Below are positions 1 to 8,298 of a DNA stretch of 57,441 nucleotides, piece after piece. The translations under genes were made by a program, and so were the position numbers. Source of the DNA: Bradyrhizobium sp. 21 (GTDB lineage Bacteria; Pseudomonadota; Alphaproteobacteria; Rhizobiales; Xanthobacteraceae). The notes under the pieces are model-generated. The model searched no databases, was not told the DNA's origin, and saw only the letters and a list, made by a program, of their open reading frames with translations. The stretch spans positions 1 to 57,441 of the forward strand of contig NZ_JADPJG010000033.1 of assembly GCF_023073335.1 (NCBI RefSeq), written 5' to 3'. Each line of letters begins with the position of its first letter. Positions within the stretch are counted from its first letter, which is position 1.

Positions 1-69
1 TAGAATATTTTCGCATGCGCGGGTTGACCCGCTGGTTGGGTGTTTTGCCCGTCGGGCAACACAAGGAAT

Positions 70-158
70 CGTAGGGTGGATTAGCCGAAGGCGTAATCCA
101 CCGCTTCCTTTGCTTCGGAAACAGACGTGGGGATTGCGCTTCGCTAATCCACCCTACG
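70..158. repeat. Dispersed palindromic intergenic repeat
   Basis: The two ends are inverted copies of CGTAGGGTGGATTAG (70-84 and its complement at 144-158). The interior is also nearly complementary: a CGAAGG..TAATCC half faces a GGATT..CTTCG half. Elements beginning GTAGGGTGG.TTAG are a familiar class of intergenic repeat in Bradyrhizobium and relatives; that is recalled knowledge, not a search result. It lies just past the stop of the RidA gene and may act as a transcript-end structure. Confidence 0.7.
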
Positions 159-171
159 AAGTCTTGGTGTG

Positions 172-555
172 TCACGGCCTCCGGCACACCAGGTCGATCT
201 CGATCAGCGCGTCATAGGCAAGCCCGGTGACGCCGACGCAGGTGCGGGCCGGCAGTCGGCCGGGCGCGAAGTACGTGCGATAAGTCTCGTTCATCGCCGC
301 ATAGTCTTCCTTGAAACGCGTGAGATAGATCCGCGTCATCACCACGTGCTCCAGGCCAAGGTCGAGGCCGGCGAGAACCACCTTCAAATTCTCCATCACC
401 GCGCGGGTCTGCGCGACGATGCCCTCGGGCAGCACGCCCGGCATCTCCGGCGTATCCGGCATCTGTCCGGTGACGAACACGAAGCCGTCGGTCTCGACCG
501 CGTGGCTGAAGGGCGCGACCGGCTTCGGTCCGCCGCTGATCATGTGGAATTTCAC
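172..555 (-). CDS. RidA/YjgF/YER057c/UK114 family protein
   Basis: 127 residues, the usual length for a RidA-family trimer subunit. The family hydrolyses reactive enamine/imine intermediates, often from PLP enzymes, and some members act on specific catabolic intermediates. Visible family features are an N-terminal PVAPFSHAV stretch, FVTGQMP near residue 27, a middle QTRAVMENL helix, and the C-terminal PARTCVGV..L segment that carries the conserved arginine. The start is GTG at 555, preceded by AAGGAT at good spacing; an ATG four codons further in is the alternative. It begins 17 bases after the stop of the AraC-amidase gene, so it is probably co-transcribed with it. The context suggests clean-up of amide or amine catabolism intermediates, which is inference. 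Confidence 0.88.
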   Translation of the reverse strand: MKFHMISGGPKPVAPFSHAVETDGFVFVTGQMPDTPEMPGVLPEGIVAQTRAVMENLKVVLAGLDLGLEHVVMTRIYLTRFKEDYAAMNETYRTYFAPGRLPARTCVGVTGLAYDALIEIDLVCRRP

Positions 556-572
556 TCGATCTATCCTTGGGT

Positions 573-3017
573 TTAAGGCGCGTCCTGAAACAGGCGCTTG
601 CTGAGAATGGCGTGCACGCCCCAATTGCCGTCGACCACCTGGGTGACGCCGAAATCGACGGCCGCCGACATCAGCGCGATCGCCTCGTCCTCGCTGAGGC
701 CTTTGACGTTCATCAGGAAGCGCCGCATCTTGCGGAACGCATCCTTCATGGCGAGGTCGAGCGACGATTTGGCGTAGACCTCGCTTTGGCCCTGCGCGCC
801 GAATTCGGCGAGGTAGTTGGGATGGCTGAAGCCTGTCAGCACCCAGTCGGTCGCGGTCTCGATCAGGGGATAAGAGAGATCGGCGAAGGGCTGGCCGGCG
901 AGATCGGCCTTCTTGTGCAGGATCACCTCGAACGTCCCGGTCATCGAGCATTCGATCGCGGTGCCGCTCAACTCTCCGTCGCCCTGGGTGGCATGGGAAT
1001 CGCCGACCGACAGCAACGCGCCAGGCACCGAGACCGGAAGATAGACGGTCGCCCCCTTCCCCAACCGCCAATTGTCGAGATTTCCTCCGAAATAGGAGGG
1101 CGGCACCGAGTCCACGAAATCGACCTCGCGCGGCGCTACCGCGATCACGCCGAAATGCGGCCGCAGGGGAATGCGGATGCCGTCGAGCACGGCATGGCGG
1201 CGCTTGACCGTGCCTGTGACGACGGGCACACCGGGATAATCGTAGGTGGTGTGCACGACGCCGAAAGGATCGGTCTGCGGCTCCCAGCGGTAGGAATAAA
1301 GCGCGCGGGCGTGCGGCGCGTCGGTATCGTCGAAGATCTCGTAGATGGTGACGACCTCGCGCGGCTTGGGCCCGGTGAGAAACTCGTTGTAATGATATCC
1401 CCACCACGCCGCGACCGAGGAGCCGAATACACGACCCGCATGGCTCGGGTTGCGGCTTGCGCGTGGCACCATGTCGAGGATGCGAACCTCCAGGACGTCG
1501 CCGGGCTGGGCGTCCTTCACCGCCACGGGCCCCGTGCAGATGTGGACGCCAAAGCCCTCGCCGGCGCCGCGGCCGAACACGCTGGCATCCATCGGACCGG
1601 CGCCGCGACGGTCGACGTTCTTCCTGTCCGCGGTCCAGCCGAACACGCTTTCGGCGCCGGCATCGCCCGCGATCATCATGTCGGGGGCGTCGGAGGCGTG
1701 CTGGGTCAGCGTCTCGATCGTGATCGTGTCGCCCGACGCAATCTCGATCTGCGGCGACAGCGAGCGGCTGAAATAGCCCCAATGGACGCGGCCGGCTTCG
1801 ACCGGGAGATGATGATGCCTGCGCCCGGCCGTGCGCGGCTCTTCGGCGTCGGGACGGGTGACGTTGCCACGTGCCTCCACGCCACTCTGATGCGCGCGCA
1901 GCAGCGCCAGCGCCTCATGTGGCCAGCCGCGCTGGCCGGCAATTCCGTGCTGCGATGTTGCCCGCCCCGCCTCCTGCTGACGAAATTCGCGCGGCGGCAG
2001 GCCGAAGCGGTGGCGGAAGGCGCGGCTGAAATGCGCGGAATCGCCAAAGCCATAAGCGTAGGCGATTTCCGAGATCGAGCGATGCGCTTCCGTGGGGTTG
2101 GACAAGTCGGCCCAGGCGCGCTGCAGGCGGCGCTCTCGGACGTAATGGGTGAAATTATCGCCGACCGTCTCGAACAGCTTCTGCAAGTAGCGCTCGGAAA
2201 TCCCCTCGGCCTGTGCGACCCGCGCCGGCACGAGGTCGGGATCGTCGAGCCGGCGTTCGATGGTCTGGCAGATCCGGTGTAGCAGCGCCGCCTGCGTCGC
2301 GCTCGATCCGGCTTCGGAGGTCAAGGCCGCCAGTTGGTGCGCCAGTGTCAGCAGGAGGTCGACGAGGGACTGAGCCACCGAGTTCCATTCGGCATCGCTC
2401 AAATTGTCGAGCGTACGCGCGCTGGCGTCCAGCAGGCGCGCGAACACATCGGCGAAGCCGCTGGGCGGAACGACGCGGGGCTCGCCGAGCGTTGGCCTGC
2501 CCCTTGGGTTGCCCGAGAGGCGCCCGTGTAGCGCTTCCGAGGTGACCGACAGCACGATGGCGCGCATGTCACGCTGGAACACGATGCTCCAGTCGCCGCG
2601 CCGCGGCAGCAGCACGAGATGACCAACGGGAACGATGCGGTGTCCGGCGGCGCTTTTCAGCACCATGCCGTCCTCGACCGGCATCAGCGCGATGGGGAGG
2701 TCTTCGTTGGATTGCGCGAGCGGGCCGATGGTCTGCGCGCCCGCAGCCATGCGCGTCAGCGCAACGCCCGTGGCGTGGCGATGCGACGCCGTCGCGTGCC
2801 CGTCGAGGATGGAATGGCCAGTGGCCGGTTGCAGGCCGACCGCAGCCAGCACGTCCCGCCAGGCTTCGGGGCGGTCGTCTTGCGCGTAGGACTCGCTCGT
2901 GAAGGGACGGAAGCTCATCGGATCGGCCCAGATTGCAGTCGATCGAAGCAACCTCCGTGCCAGACGCACGGGATCATCCGTCGCAGCGACGGGCCGTAAA
3001 TGACGATCCCTGCTCAT
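573..3017 (-). CDS. AraC-family regulator fused in frame to an acetamidase/formamidase domain
   Basis: One uninterrupted 814-codon frame carries two proteins that are normally separate. Residues about 40-230 resemble an AraC-type sensing domain. Residues about 245-346 are a two-helix-turn-helix AraC DNA-binding domain, with SISEIAYAYGFGDSAHFSRA as the second HTH. A linker follows (about 347-400). Residues about 401-814 are an acetamidase/formamidase, opening with VHWGYFSRSL and containing DAGAESVFGW, GRGAGEGFGVHICTGPVAV and FGVTQVVDGNWG. The amidase part aligns over its full length with the neighbour at 3225-4466. There is no ATG at the amidase boundary and no convincing ribosome site there. 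The exact start is uncertain: ATG at 3017 is the longest, and ATG at 2918 fits an ordinary AraC length. It could be a real fusion or the loss of a stop between two adjacent genes. Confidence 0.8.
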   Translation of the reverse strand: MSRDRHLRPVAATDDPVRLARRLLRSTAIWADPMSFRPFTSESYAQDDRPEAWRDVLAAVGLQPATGHSILDGHATASHRHATGVALTRMAAGAQTIGPLAQSNEDLPIALMPVEDGMVLKSAAGHRIVPVGHLVLLPRRGDWSIVFQRDMRAIVLSVTSEALHGRLSGNPRGRPTLGEPRVVPPSGFADVFARLLDASARTLDNLSDAEWNSVAQSLVDLLLTLAHQLAALTSEAGSSATQAALLHRICQTIERRLDDPDLVPARVAQAEGISERYLQKLFETVGDNFTHYVRERRLQRAWADLSNPTEAHRSISEIAYAYGFGDSAHFSRAFRHRFGLPPREFRQQEAGRATSQHGIAGQRGWPHEALALLRAHQSGVEARGNVTRPDAEEPRTAGRRHHHLPVEAGRVHWGYFSRSLSPQIEIASGDTITIETLTQHASDAPDMMIAGDAGAESVFGWTADRKNVDRRGAGPMDASVFGRGAGEGFGVHICTGPVAVKDAQPGDVLEVRILDMVPRASRNPSHAGRVFGSSVAAWWGYHYNEFLTGPKPREVVTIYEIFDDTDAPHARALYSYRWEPQTDPFGVVHTTYDYPGVPVVTGTVKRRHAVLDGIRIPLRPHFGVIAVAPREVDFVDSVPPSYFGGNLDNWRLGKGATVYLPVSVPGALLSVGDSHATQGDGELSGTAIECSMTGTFEVILHKKADLAGQPFADLSYPLIETATDWVLTGFSHPNYLAEFGAQGQSEVYAKSSLDLAMKDAFRKMRRFLMNVKGLSEDEAIALMSAAVDFGVTQVVDGNWGVHAILSKRLFQDAP

Positions 3018-3071
3018 CCTCTCATCCCGAAAACAGACTTCGCTTCAACGTACTATGCTGTGAAAGGGCTC

Positions 3072-3195
3072 GGCCTTCATGGTTCGAGACGCGCCGCAAG
3101 GCGGCGCTCCTCACCATGAGGGTCTAAGATCTCACCGCGAAACGGGACCTCATCCTGAGGAGCCCGCCAAAAGCGGGCGTCTCGAAGGATAGGCC
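3072..3195. repeat. Long inverted-repeat intergenic element
   Basis: The left arm starts GGCCTTCATGGTTCGAGACG, continues through CGCCGCAAGGCGGCG and then CTCCTCACCATGAGG. The right arm read on the other strand is GGCCTATCCTTCGAGACGCC, then CCGCTTTTGGCGGG and CTCCTCAGGATGAGG. The element is therefore a large imperfect palindrome with nested hairpins, filling the gap between the two amidase genes. GGTTCGAGACG...CTCCTCACCATGAGG elements are, from memory, abundant in Bradyrhizobium genomes. Confidence 0.75.
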
Positions 3196-3224
3196 GCAAC
3201 GAAACTCCCTCGTCTGAAGGCGCA

Positions 3225-4466
3225 TCAATCGCACCGGAAGATGTTCTTGCGGATCGTGCCGTGGACGCCCCAATTGGCATCGACCACCTGGGTGACGCCG
3301 AAATCGGCACCGACCGACAACAGCGAGATGGCCTCGTCCTCGCTCAGGCGATGCACCGTCATCAGGAACCGCCGGAGCTTGCGAAACGCATCGCGCATCG
3401 CACGGTCGAGGCTCGAATGATTGGCAATCTCGGTTTGCGCATCGGCGCCGAGTGCGGCGAGATAGTTCGGATAGGTGAAGCCGTAGAACGACCATGCCTG
3501 ATCGGTCTCGAGCATCGGATGGTCGAGCCCTTCGAGGTTGGTGCCGGCGAGATCGGCCTTCTTGTGCAGAACAAATTCGAAATCGCCGGTGAGCGAGGTC
3601 TCGATCGCCGTGCCGCCGAGCTCGCTGTCGCCTTGCGCGGCATGGGGATCGCCGACCGAGAAATAGGCGCCGGGGACCGCGACGGGGTAGAACATCCGCG
3701 CGCCCTTGCCGATGCGCCAATCGTCGATGTTGCCGCCGGTATAGCTCGGCGGGATCGAGCTGACGAAATCGGCCTCCGATGGCGCAAGGCCCATGGTGCC
3801 GAAATGCAGCCGCGCCGGCACCTTCACGCTCGACAGGACGTTCTCGCGCTTCGTGATGGTGGCGTGATCGACGCGCACGCCGGGATAGTCGATGGTCGGA
3901 TGCACGATGCCGTCAGGATCGGTCTGCGGCGTCCAGACATAGTTGTAGACGGCCTTCGCGTAGGGCTCGCCGGAGGTGTCGAGCTCGAAGATGGTGACGA
4001 CCTCGCGCGGCTTCGGCTCCTCGATCAGATCGTGGTAGTGAAAGCCCCAGTTCGCCGCGACGTTGGAGCCGAAGCAGCGGCCGGAATGGCAAGCGCTGCA
4101 GCTTGGCCGCGGCCGGACGTCGAGGATGCGCACTTCAAGAATGTCGCCGGGCTCGGCGCCTTCGATCGCCACTGGTCCGGTCAGAAGATGCACGCCGATC
4201 CCCTCGCCTGCACCACGAATGAACGGGCCTTCGACCGGGCCCGAGCCGCGGCGCGCCACCGCTTTGTGCTCGCGCGTCCACTGGAACACGCTCTCGGCGC
4301 CGGGATCGCCTGATATCATGCGCTCGTAATCGTCGTTGGCGTGGTGGGTGAGTGTCTCGATGGTGGCGCGATCGCCTGAGCGCAGCGTCAGGGCCGGCGC
4401 GACTTTCTTGGAGAAATAGCCCCAGTGGACGGTTTTCGGCGACACCGGCAGCGTGAAATGCTTCAT
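3225..4466 (-). CDS. Acetamidase/formamidase family protein
   Basis: 413 residues, full length for the FmdA/AmdA family, which hydrolyses short amides (formamide, acetamide) to ammonia and a carboxylate in the cytoplasm. Seen in sequence: TVHWGYFSKK at the N-terminus, GDPGAESVFQW (about 53-63), GAGEGIGVHLLTGPVAI, CFGSNVAANWGFHYHD, SVGDPHAAQGDSE (about 275) and GVTQVVDANWGVHG at the C-terminus. ATG at 4466 is preceded by GAAGAGG at 8 bases. It starts 55 bases after the stop of the ABC transporter gene, so the two are probably in one transcript. It is a clear paralogue of the C-terminal half of the neighbouring fused gene. The true substrate cannot be read from sequence. Confidence 0.92.
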   Translation of the reverse strand: MKHFTLPVSPKTVHWGYFSKKVAPALTLRSGDRATIETLTHHANDDYERMISGDPGAESVFQWTREHKAVARRGSGPVEGPFIRGAGEGIGVHLLTGPVAIEGAEPGDILEVRILDVRPRPSCSACHSGRCFGSNVAANWGFHYHDLIEEPKPREVVTIFELDTSGEPYAKAVYNYVWTPQTDPDGIVHPTIDYPGVRVDHATITKRENVLSSVKVPARLHFGTMGLAPSEADFVSSIPPSYTGGNIDDWRIGKGARMFYPVAVPGAYFSVGDPHAAQGDSELGGTAIETSLTGDFEFVLHKKADLAGTNLEGLDHPMLETDQAWSFYGFTYPNYLAALGADAQTEIANHSSLDRAMRDAFRKLRRFLMTVHRLSEDEAISLLSVGADFGVTQVVDANWGVHGTIRKNIFRCD

Positions 4467-4521
4467 GAGATGGCCTCTTCAGGGAACGCGGTCGTCAGTC
4501 TTGCGAGGCCGGACGGCAGGC

Positions 4522-6144
4522 TCATCGCACGGCCTCCGGAATCTTGTCGGCTTCCATGACGCTCAGGAAGCGTGCGGTCAGCGGATTACGGGGGTTGGTG
4601 AGCACCTCGTGCGCCGGCCCCTCCTCGATGATCGTGCCGCCGCTCAGGAAGGCAACACGGTCGGCGACTTCGTCGGCGAAGCGGATCTGGTGCGTCGAGA
4701 TGATCATGGTGAGACCGTCGTCGATGGCGAGGCGCCGGATCACCTCAAGCACCTCGTTGACGAGCTCGGGATCGAGCGCGGAGGTCGGCTCGTCCAGCAG
4801 CAGTACGCTCGGGTTCGGCGCCAGCGCCCGCGCAATGGCGACGCGCTGTTGCTGGCCGCCCGAGAGATGCCGCGGCAGCGCATCGGCACGATGTGTCAGG
4901 CCGACGCGGTTGAGCAGCTCGGTGGCGCGACGATCGGCATCGATCCTGGTCATGCCGTGGACCCAGCGCAAGGGACCGGCGATGTTCTCCTTCGCCGACA
5001 GATGGGCGAACAGGTTGAACTGCTGGAATACCATGCCGACGCCGACGGTCGCCCGTTCGTTGGCGATCGCCCGCGGTGACAGCAGCTTGCCGTCGTCGTC
5101 GAAACCGAGACGGCGGCCGCCGACCCGCACTGTGCCGGACTCCCAGCTTTCAAGGTGGTTGATGCAGCGGAGCAGCGTGCTCTTGCCCGAGCCGCTCGGC
5201 CCGAGCAGCGCGACGACCTCGCCGACTCGGACGGTCAGATCGAGGCCGGCGAGCACCTTTTGCGGGCCGTAGCTCTTGGTGAGATCCCTGGTTTCGACCG
5301 CGATGTTGTTGCGTGCGATCGTCGCGGCGCGCCGCGTGCGCTCCTCGCGCGTCAAGGCGAGCGGCGGCGTGTCGGTGAGCTCTGGCTGTGCGGGCTCGGG
5401 GGCGGCAACGGCGGCTGCGGCAAGGTCGAGCTTTGTGCCGAGATCGACACGACGCCAAGGCAAGTAATCAGCGAGCTTGCGCTGACGGTCCTTGGTCCGG
5501 TCGAGATCAAGCAGCCATTCGACGAAAAGCTGGATGATGCTGATGGCAAAGGTCAGCACAAGGTACAGAAGGCCCGAGGCGAAGAAGATCGAGAAGAAGT
5601 CGAAGGTCGAGGACGCGAGCTGGGTCGAGCGCAGGGTCAATTCCTGGACCGCGACCACGGACGCCAGCGAGGAGTTCTTCAGCGCACTGACGGCCTCGTT
5701 GCCAAACGCAGGAATCATGGTGCGGATCGCTTGCGGCGCGATCACCCGCCACATCAGCACGCGTGGTGTCATGCCCAGCGCCTGGCCGGCCGTGACCTGC
5801 CCGCGATCGACGCCGAGCACCCCGGCCCGCAGCATCTCCGCGATGAAGGGCGCCTCGTTGCAGGCGAGCGCGAGGCCGGCGGCCAGCACGGCCGGCAGCT
5901 TGATGCCGATATGCGGCAGCGCGTCGTAGGCAAACACCATTTGCAGGATCAGCGGCGTGCCGCGGAAGATCACCGTGTAGGCCCTGGCGATCGCCGCCAG
6001 GAGCCAGAAGCGCGAGAGCTGCATGCCGGCAAGGATCAACCCGAGGATCAATCCGCCGCCGAGCCCGAGGGCTGTCACCTCGAGGGTGAGCTCGATGCCC
6101 TCGAGCAGATACGGCATGCTCAAATAGTGGAGGAATAGCGACAT
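4522..6144 (-). CDS. Amino-acid ABC transporter, fused permease and ATPase
   Basis: 540 residues joining two subunits that are usually separate. Residues 1-225 are a HisM/GlnP-type permease with several membrane segments and the EAA loop AGQALGMTPRVLMWRVIAPQA split around residues 119-139. Residues 226-285 are an Ala/Pro-rich linker. Residues 286-540 are a polar-amino-acid-type ATPase with Walker A GPSGSGKS (315-322), signature LSGGQQQR, Walker B VLLLDEP and a switch histidine in IISTHQ. The start ATG overlaps the stop of the binding-protein gene by one base (TGATG), so the two are translationally coupled. Such fusions are known in this transporter family. Substrate is unknown; the amidases downstream suggest an amide or amino-nitrogen compound. 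Confidence 0.92.
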   Translation of the reverse strand: MSLFLHYLSMPYLLEGIELTLEVTALGLGGGLILGLILAGMQLSRFWLLAAIARAYTVIFRGTPLILQMVFAYDALPHIGIKLPAVLAAGLALACNEAPFIAEMLRAGVLGVDRGQVTAGQALGMTPRVLMWRVIAPQAIRTMIPAFGNEAVSALKNSSLASVVAVQELTLRSTQLASSTFDFFSIFFASGLLYLVLTFAISIIQLFVEWLLDLDRTKDRQRKLADYLPWRRVDLGTKLDLAAAAVAAPEPAQPELTDTPPLALTREERTRRAATIARNNIAVETRDLTKSYGPQKVLAGLDLTVRVGEVVALLGPSGSGKSTLLRCINHLESWESGTVRVGGRRLGFDDDGKLLSPRAIANERATVGVGMVFQQFNLFAHLSAKENIAGPLRWVHGMTRIDADRRATELLNRVGLTHRADALPRHLSGGQQQRVAIARALAPNPSVLLLDEPTSALDPELVNEVLEVIRRLAIDDGLTMIISTHQIRFADEVADRVAFLSGGTIIEEGPAHEVLTNPRNPLTARFLSVMEADKIPEAVR

Positions 6145-7058
6145 CAGTCGGCCGTCAGAATGTCCGGCTCCTTGAAGTTGCCCACATCGAGCCCGTGCTT
6201 CTTCAGAAGCTCCATGTGCGTGCCGGCCTTCTGCACCTCGATCAGGGCAGCAAGCACGGCGTCACGGAATTTCGGCTTGTCCTTGGGCACAGCGATGCCG
6301 ACCGAATACGGGATCGTCACGGCGGTCGCCTTCTCCAGCTTGTCCGGATAGGCCTTGACCGCGCTGTCCACGGTGTTGACGTCGTTGACATAGGTGTCGG
6401 CGCGGCCGGCGAGGATTGCCTGGATGCAGTTGGCGTTGTTGTCGTAGAGCTGGACGGTCGGCTCGGGCTTGCCGGCCTTCTTGCACTCCGGCATCAGCGC
6501 CTGGATCAGGGGCACCTCGACATAGCCGGTGTTTTCGGCGGCTGCCGCCCCGCACATCGACATGTTGATGCCGTTGATGCCCTTCGGATTGCCCTTGGCG
6601 ACCAGCACGCCGTCGAACACTTTCGAGTAGGTGATGAAGTCGGCCGCTTTCGCGCGCTCCTTGGTGGCGTAGATGTCGGAGATGACGATGTCGGCTTGTC
6701 CCGCGGCGAGCGTGGTCAGGAGCGCCGCAAATGTCACCGGCTTGTAGGTCAGCTTGAAGCCGAGGCATTCGCCGATGGCTTCGCCGAGATCGATGTCGAA
6801 GCCGATATATTTGCCGGGGTCTTTCGGGTCGATGGTCTCATAGCCCGGCGTGTGCGGGTTGATGGCATTGACGAGCGTCTTGCCTTTCCAGTCCGGATAT
6901 TTCCCCTGGAGCGCGGCGCAGGCCGCAGGCGCCGCGGCCTGCGCGCTCAGCGGCGCGGTAGCGACCAGACCGAAAGCGATGGTGACGCCGAGCGCGACTT
7001 TGCGCCATGGCAACGCGCGCGACATCCCCCGCGTCTGGGGCAATACCCGTCTCTCCAT
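6144..7058 (-). CDS. Periplasmic amino-acid-type solute-binding protein
   Basis: 304 residues of the family-3 extracellular solute-binding fold (SBP_bac_3). The N-terminus has a basic segment, a hydrophobic run (VALGVTIAFGLVA) and an Ala-rich cleavage region near APLSAQAAA, so it should be exported. Family features include GKYIGFDIDLGEAIGECLG, an AGQADIVISDIYATKERA segment and a C-terminal KHGLDVGNF. ATG at 7058 follows AAGGAGCTGGAG, a strong ribosome site. It is first in the cluster leading to the permease-ATPase, the amidases and RidA, and would deliver ligand to the fused transporter. Confidence 0.9.
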   Translation of the reverse strand: MERRVLPQTRGMSRALPWRKVALGVTIAFGLVATAPLSAQAAAPAACAALQGKYPDWKGKTLVNAINPHTPGYETIDPKDPGKYIGFDIDLGEAIGECLGFKLTYKPVTFAALLTTLAAGQADIVISDIYATKERAKAADFITYSKVFDGVLVAKGNPKGINGINMSMCGAAAAENTGYVEVPLIQALMPECKKAGKPEPTVQLYDNNANCIQAILAGRADTYVNDVNTVDSAVKAYPDKLEKATAVTIPYSVGIAVPKDKPKFRDAVLAALIEVQKAGTHMELLKKHGLDVGNFKEPDILTAD

Positions 7059-7471
7059 CTCCAGCTCCTTCGAATTGTCATGGCACTGGCCGTGTTCCAG
7101 ATCTCGGGAGCGAGCCTAGTTGGAGCGGCCAGAGAAAAGCTTGTCCGCGGGCGTACAAAAAATTGGATGGAGGGAGCCTGCGATTTGGGCAAGCCGCTGC
7201 ACAAAATCTGTTCGTGGGCACGGAACGTCGAGATCCGCAATTCCGAATTCGGAACAATCACATGATCTCGAGCGGCGCAGCGATCTGTCCGATAATGGAA
7301 TCACTCGGTGCGACATTTGACGGAGATATGGCGTCGGCAAGACGTATCTGCGAAGGCGCGGCGGCGCGTCGCCGTCTCTCCACAGCCTGTCCGCAGCATA
7401 TCCACAGGCTGACCATGGCGGATTCGCGAGCTCGCGCGAGCCACTTGCTGCGCACAAATCCACAGGCCCGC
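7059..7471. other. Intergenic gap with DnaA-box-like words and an inverted repeat
   Basis: No convincing gene is visible in these 413 bases. The gap should hold the promoter of the binding-protein operon, though no clear -35/-10 pair stands out. At 7383-7390 and 7404-7411 there is a perfect 8-base inverted repeat (CAGCCTGT / ACAGGCTG). ATATCCACA (7398-7406) and AAATCCACA (7456-7464) resemble DnaA boxes loosely. Confidence 0.4.
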
Positions 7472-7732
7472 TCAGCCGCCCGCTTGGTCGAACACGCTGC
7501 GGCAGGCCTCGCTCAGGCTGGCGCGGTTGCGGCGCAGGCACGCCGTGATGGCCCGAACGTTGGGGATCTCTCCGGCGCAAAGGCGATAGACGTCGGGCGT
7601 GCAGGCCCGGCGTTGTTCCTGGGTTCCCTGGGCGTGCGCCGCGGACGCGAACAAAGTCAGGAACAGCCCGAGCGTCGAGGCGCGCCGCGCCCGGCTTTTC
7701 ACACCCGCAAACCGCAAGAACCTCGCCTTCAT
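7472..7732 (-). CDS. Small exported cysteine-containing protein
   Basis: 86 residues. A basic N-terminus (MKARFLRFAGVKSRARR), a hydrophobic stretch (LGLFLTLFASAAHA) and an AHA-Q cleavage site give a classic signal peptide. The mature part has four cysteines in the pattern C-x(6)-RLC...TACL...EAC, with CTPDVYRLCAGEIP at the start. Cysteine-spaced small secreted proteins of this kind are common in Bradyrhizobiaceae and resemble the Cys-rich repeat of the FGFR/GLG1 type; function is unknown. The start at 7732 is preferred over an upstream ATG because GGGAG precedes it and the signal peptide then begins at residue 1. Confidence 0.75.
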   Translation of the reverse strand: MKARFLRFAGVKSRARRASTLGLFLTLFASAAHAQGTQEQRRACTPDVYRLCAGEIPNVRAITACLRRNRASLSEACRSVFDQAGG

Positions 7733-7905
7733 GACCAGTCTCCCGTTCTGCCCTGCCCGCCCGGCCTGCATTGGCCGGTGTGCGAAGGGGTAGGAGAAAT
7801 AAACAGCGGACGATGTGATCTCCTTCACACTGCGGGCGCCCGGCAGGAACCTAGCGTTCCCACGGGAATTTTCATGAATCGCTAACCAATCGGGACCCGA
7901 TCGGA

Positions 7906-7929
7906 CGATCGTTAAAATGCGAACGATCG
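7906..7929. promoter_or_regulatory. Perfect inverted repeat upstream of a small gene
   Basis: CGATCGTT (7906-7913) and AACGATCG (7922-7929) are perfectly complementary with an 8-base spacer. Neighbouring CGATCGG and ATCGGG words extend the symmetry weakly. The element sits about 60 bases before the start at 7990 and could be an operator; nothing in the window identifies the factor. Confidence 0.4.
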
Positions 7930-7989
7930 GCTCAATCGGGAAACAAACCGGCTTTGCGACAGTGCGCCATCCGCGGTCCGGAGGGTGTG

Positions 7990-8214
7990 ATGAGCGAAGC
8001 CGAATTCAACTTGCTGCTGGATGCCGTCGAGGACGCCATGGTCCATGAAGACCTGATCCATCAAGACCTGGTCCATCAAGATCTGGCATTCGCGTCGGAG
8101 GAGGATTTCGTGCCCCGCTCGTGGTCGTACGCCGTAACGCCCAAAGCCGCCAATGACAACGAGGGCGCCTGGCCTCTGCTGCCGTTTCCGGACGGCTGGT
8201 ACGCGGCCTGCTGA
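7990..8214 (+). CDS. Small acidic hypothetical protein with HQDL repeats
   Basis: 74 residues. ATG at 7990 follows CGGAGGGTGTG, a good ribosome site. Residues about 18-33 contain three near-identical units (HEDL, IHQDL, VHQDL), encoded by tandem copies of about 15 bases around CATCAAGACCTGGTC. A KAANDN segment near residue 52 is typical of small rhizobial hypothetical proteins in my experience. The C-terminus is aromatic and Pro-rich (WPLLPFPDGWYAAC). No signal peptide or membrane segment is seen, and no function is recognised. A terminator hairpin follows directly. Confidence 0.65.
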   Translation: MSEAEFNLLLDAVEDAMVHEDLIHQDLVHQDLAFASEEDFVPRSWSYAVTPKAANDNEGAWPLLPFPDGWYAAC

Positions 8215-8240
8215 GGCCAATTTCCCCGTGAACCGATACG

Positions 8241-8264
8241 CCCGCGCTCTGCGGGCGTTTTGCC
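8241..8264 (+). terminator. Rho-independent terminator after the 7990-8214 gene
   Basis: GCCCGC and GCGGGC pair around a short GCTCT-type loop and are followed by GTTTTG. The hairpin lies about 30 bases past the stop of the small acidic protein gene and is correctly oriented for it. Confidence 0.6.
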
Positions 8265-8298
8265 ATAGGCCCTGTGCCAAAACCCGGCGCGGCCGCGA

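Noticed and set aside
172..1782. A 536-codon minus-strand frame covering the amidase and RidA
   Set aside because: Only its last 127 codons (RidA) look like protein. The rest is an Arg/Asp-rich alternative frame of the amidase gene.
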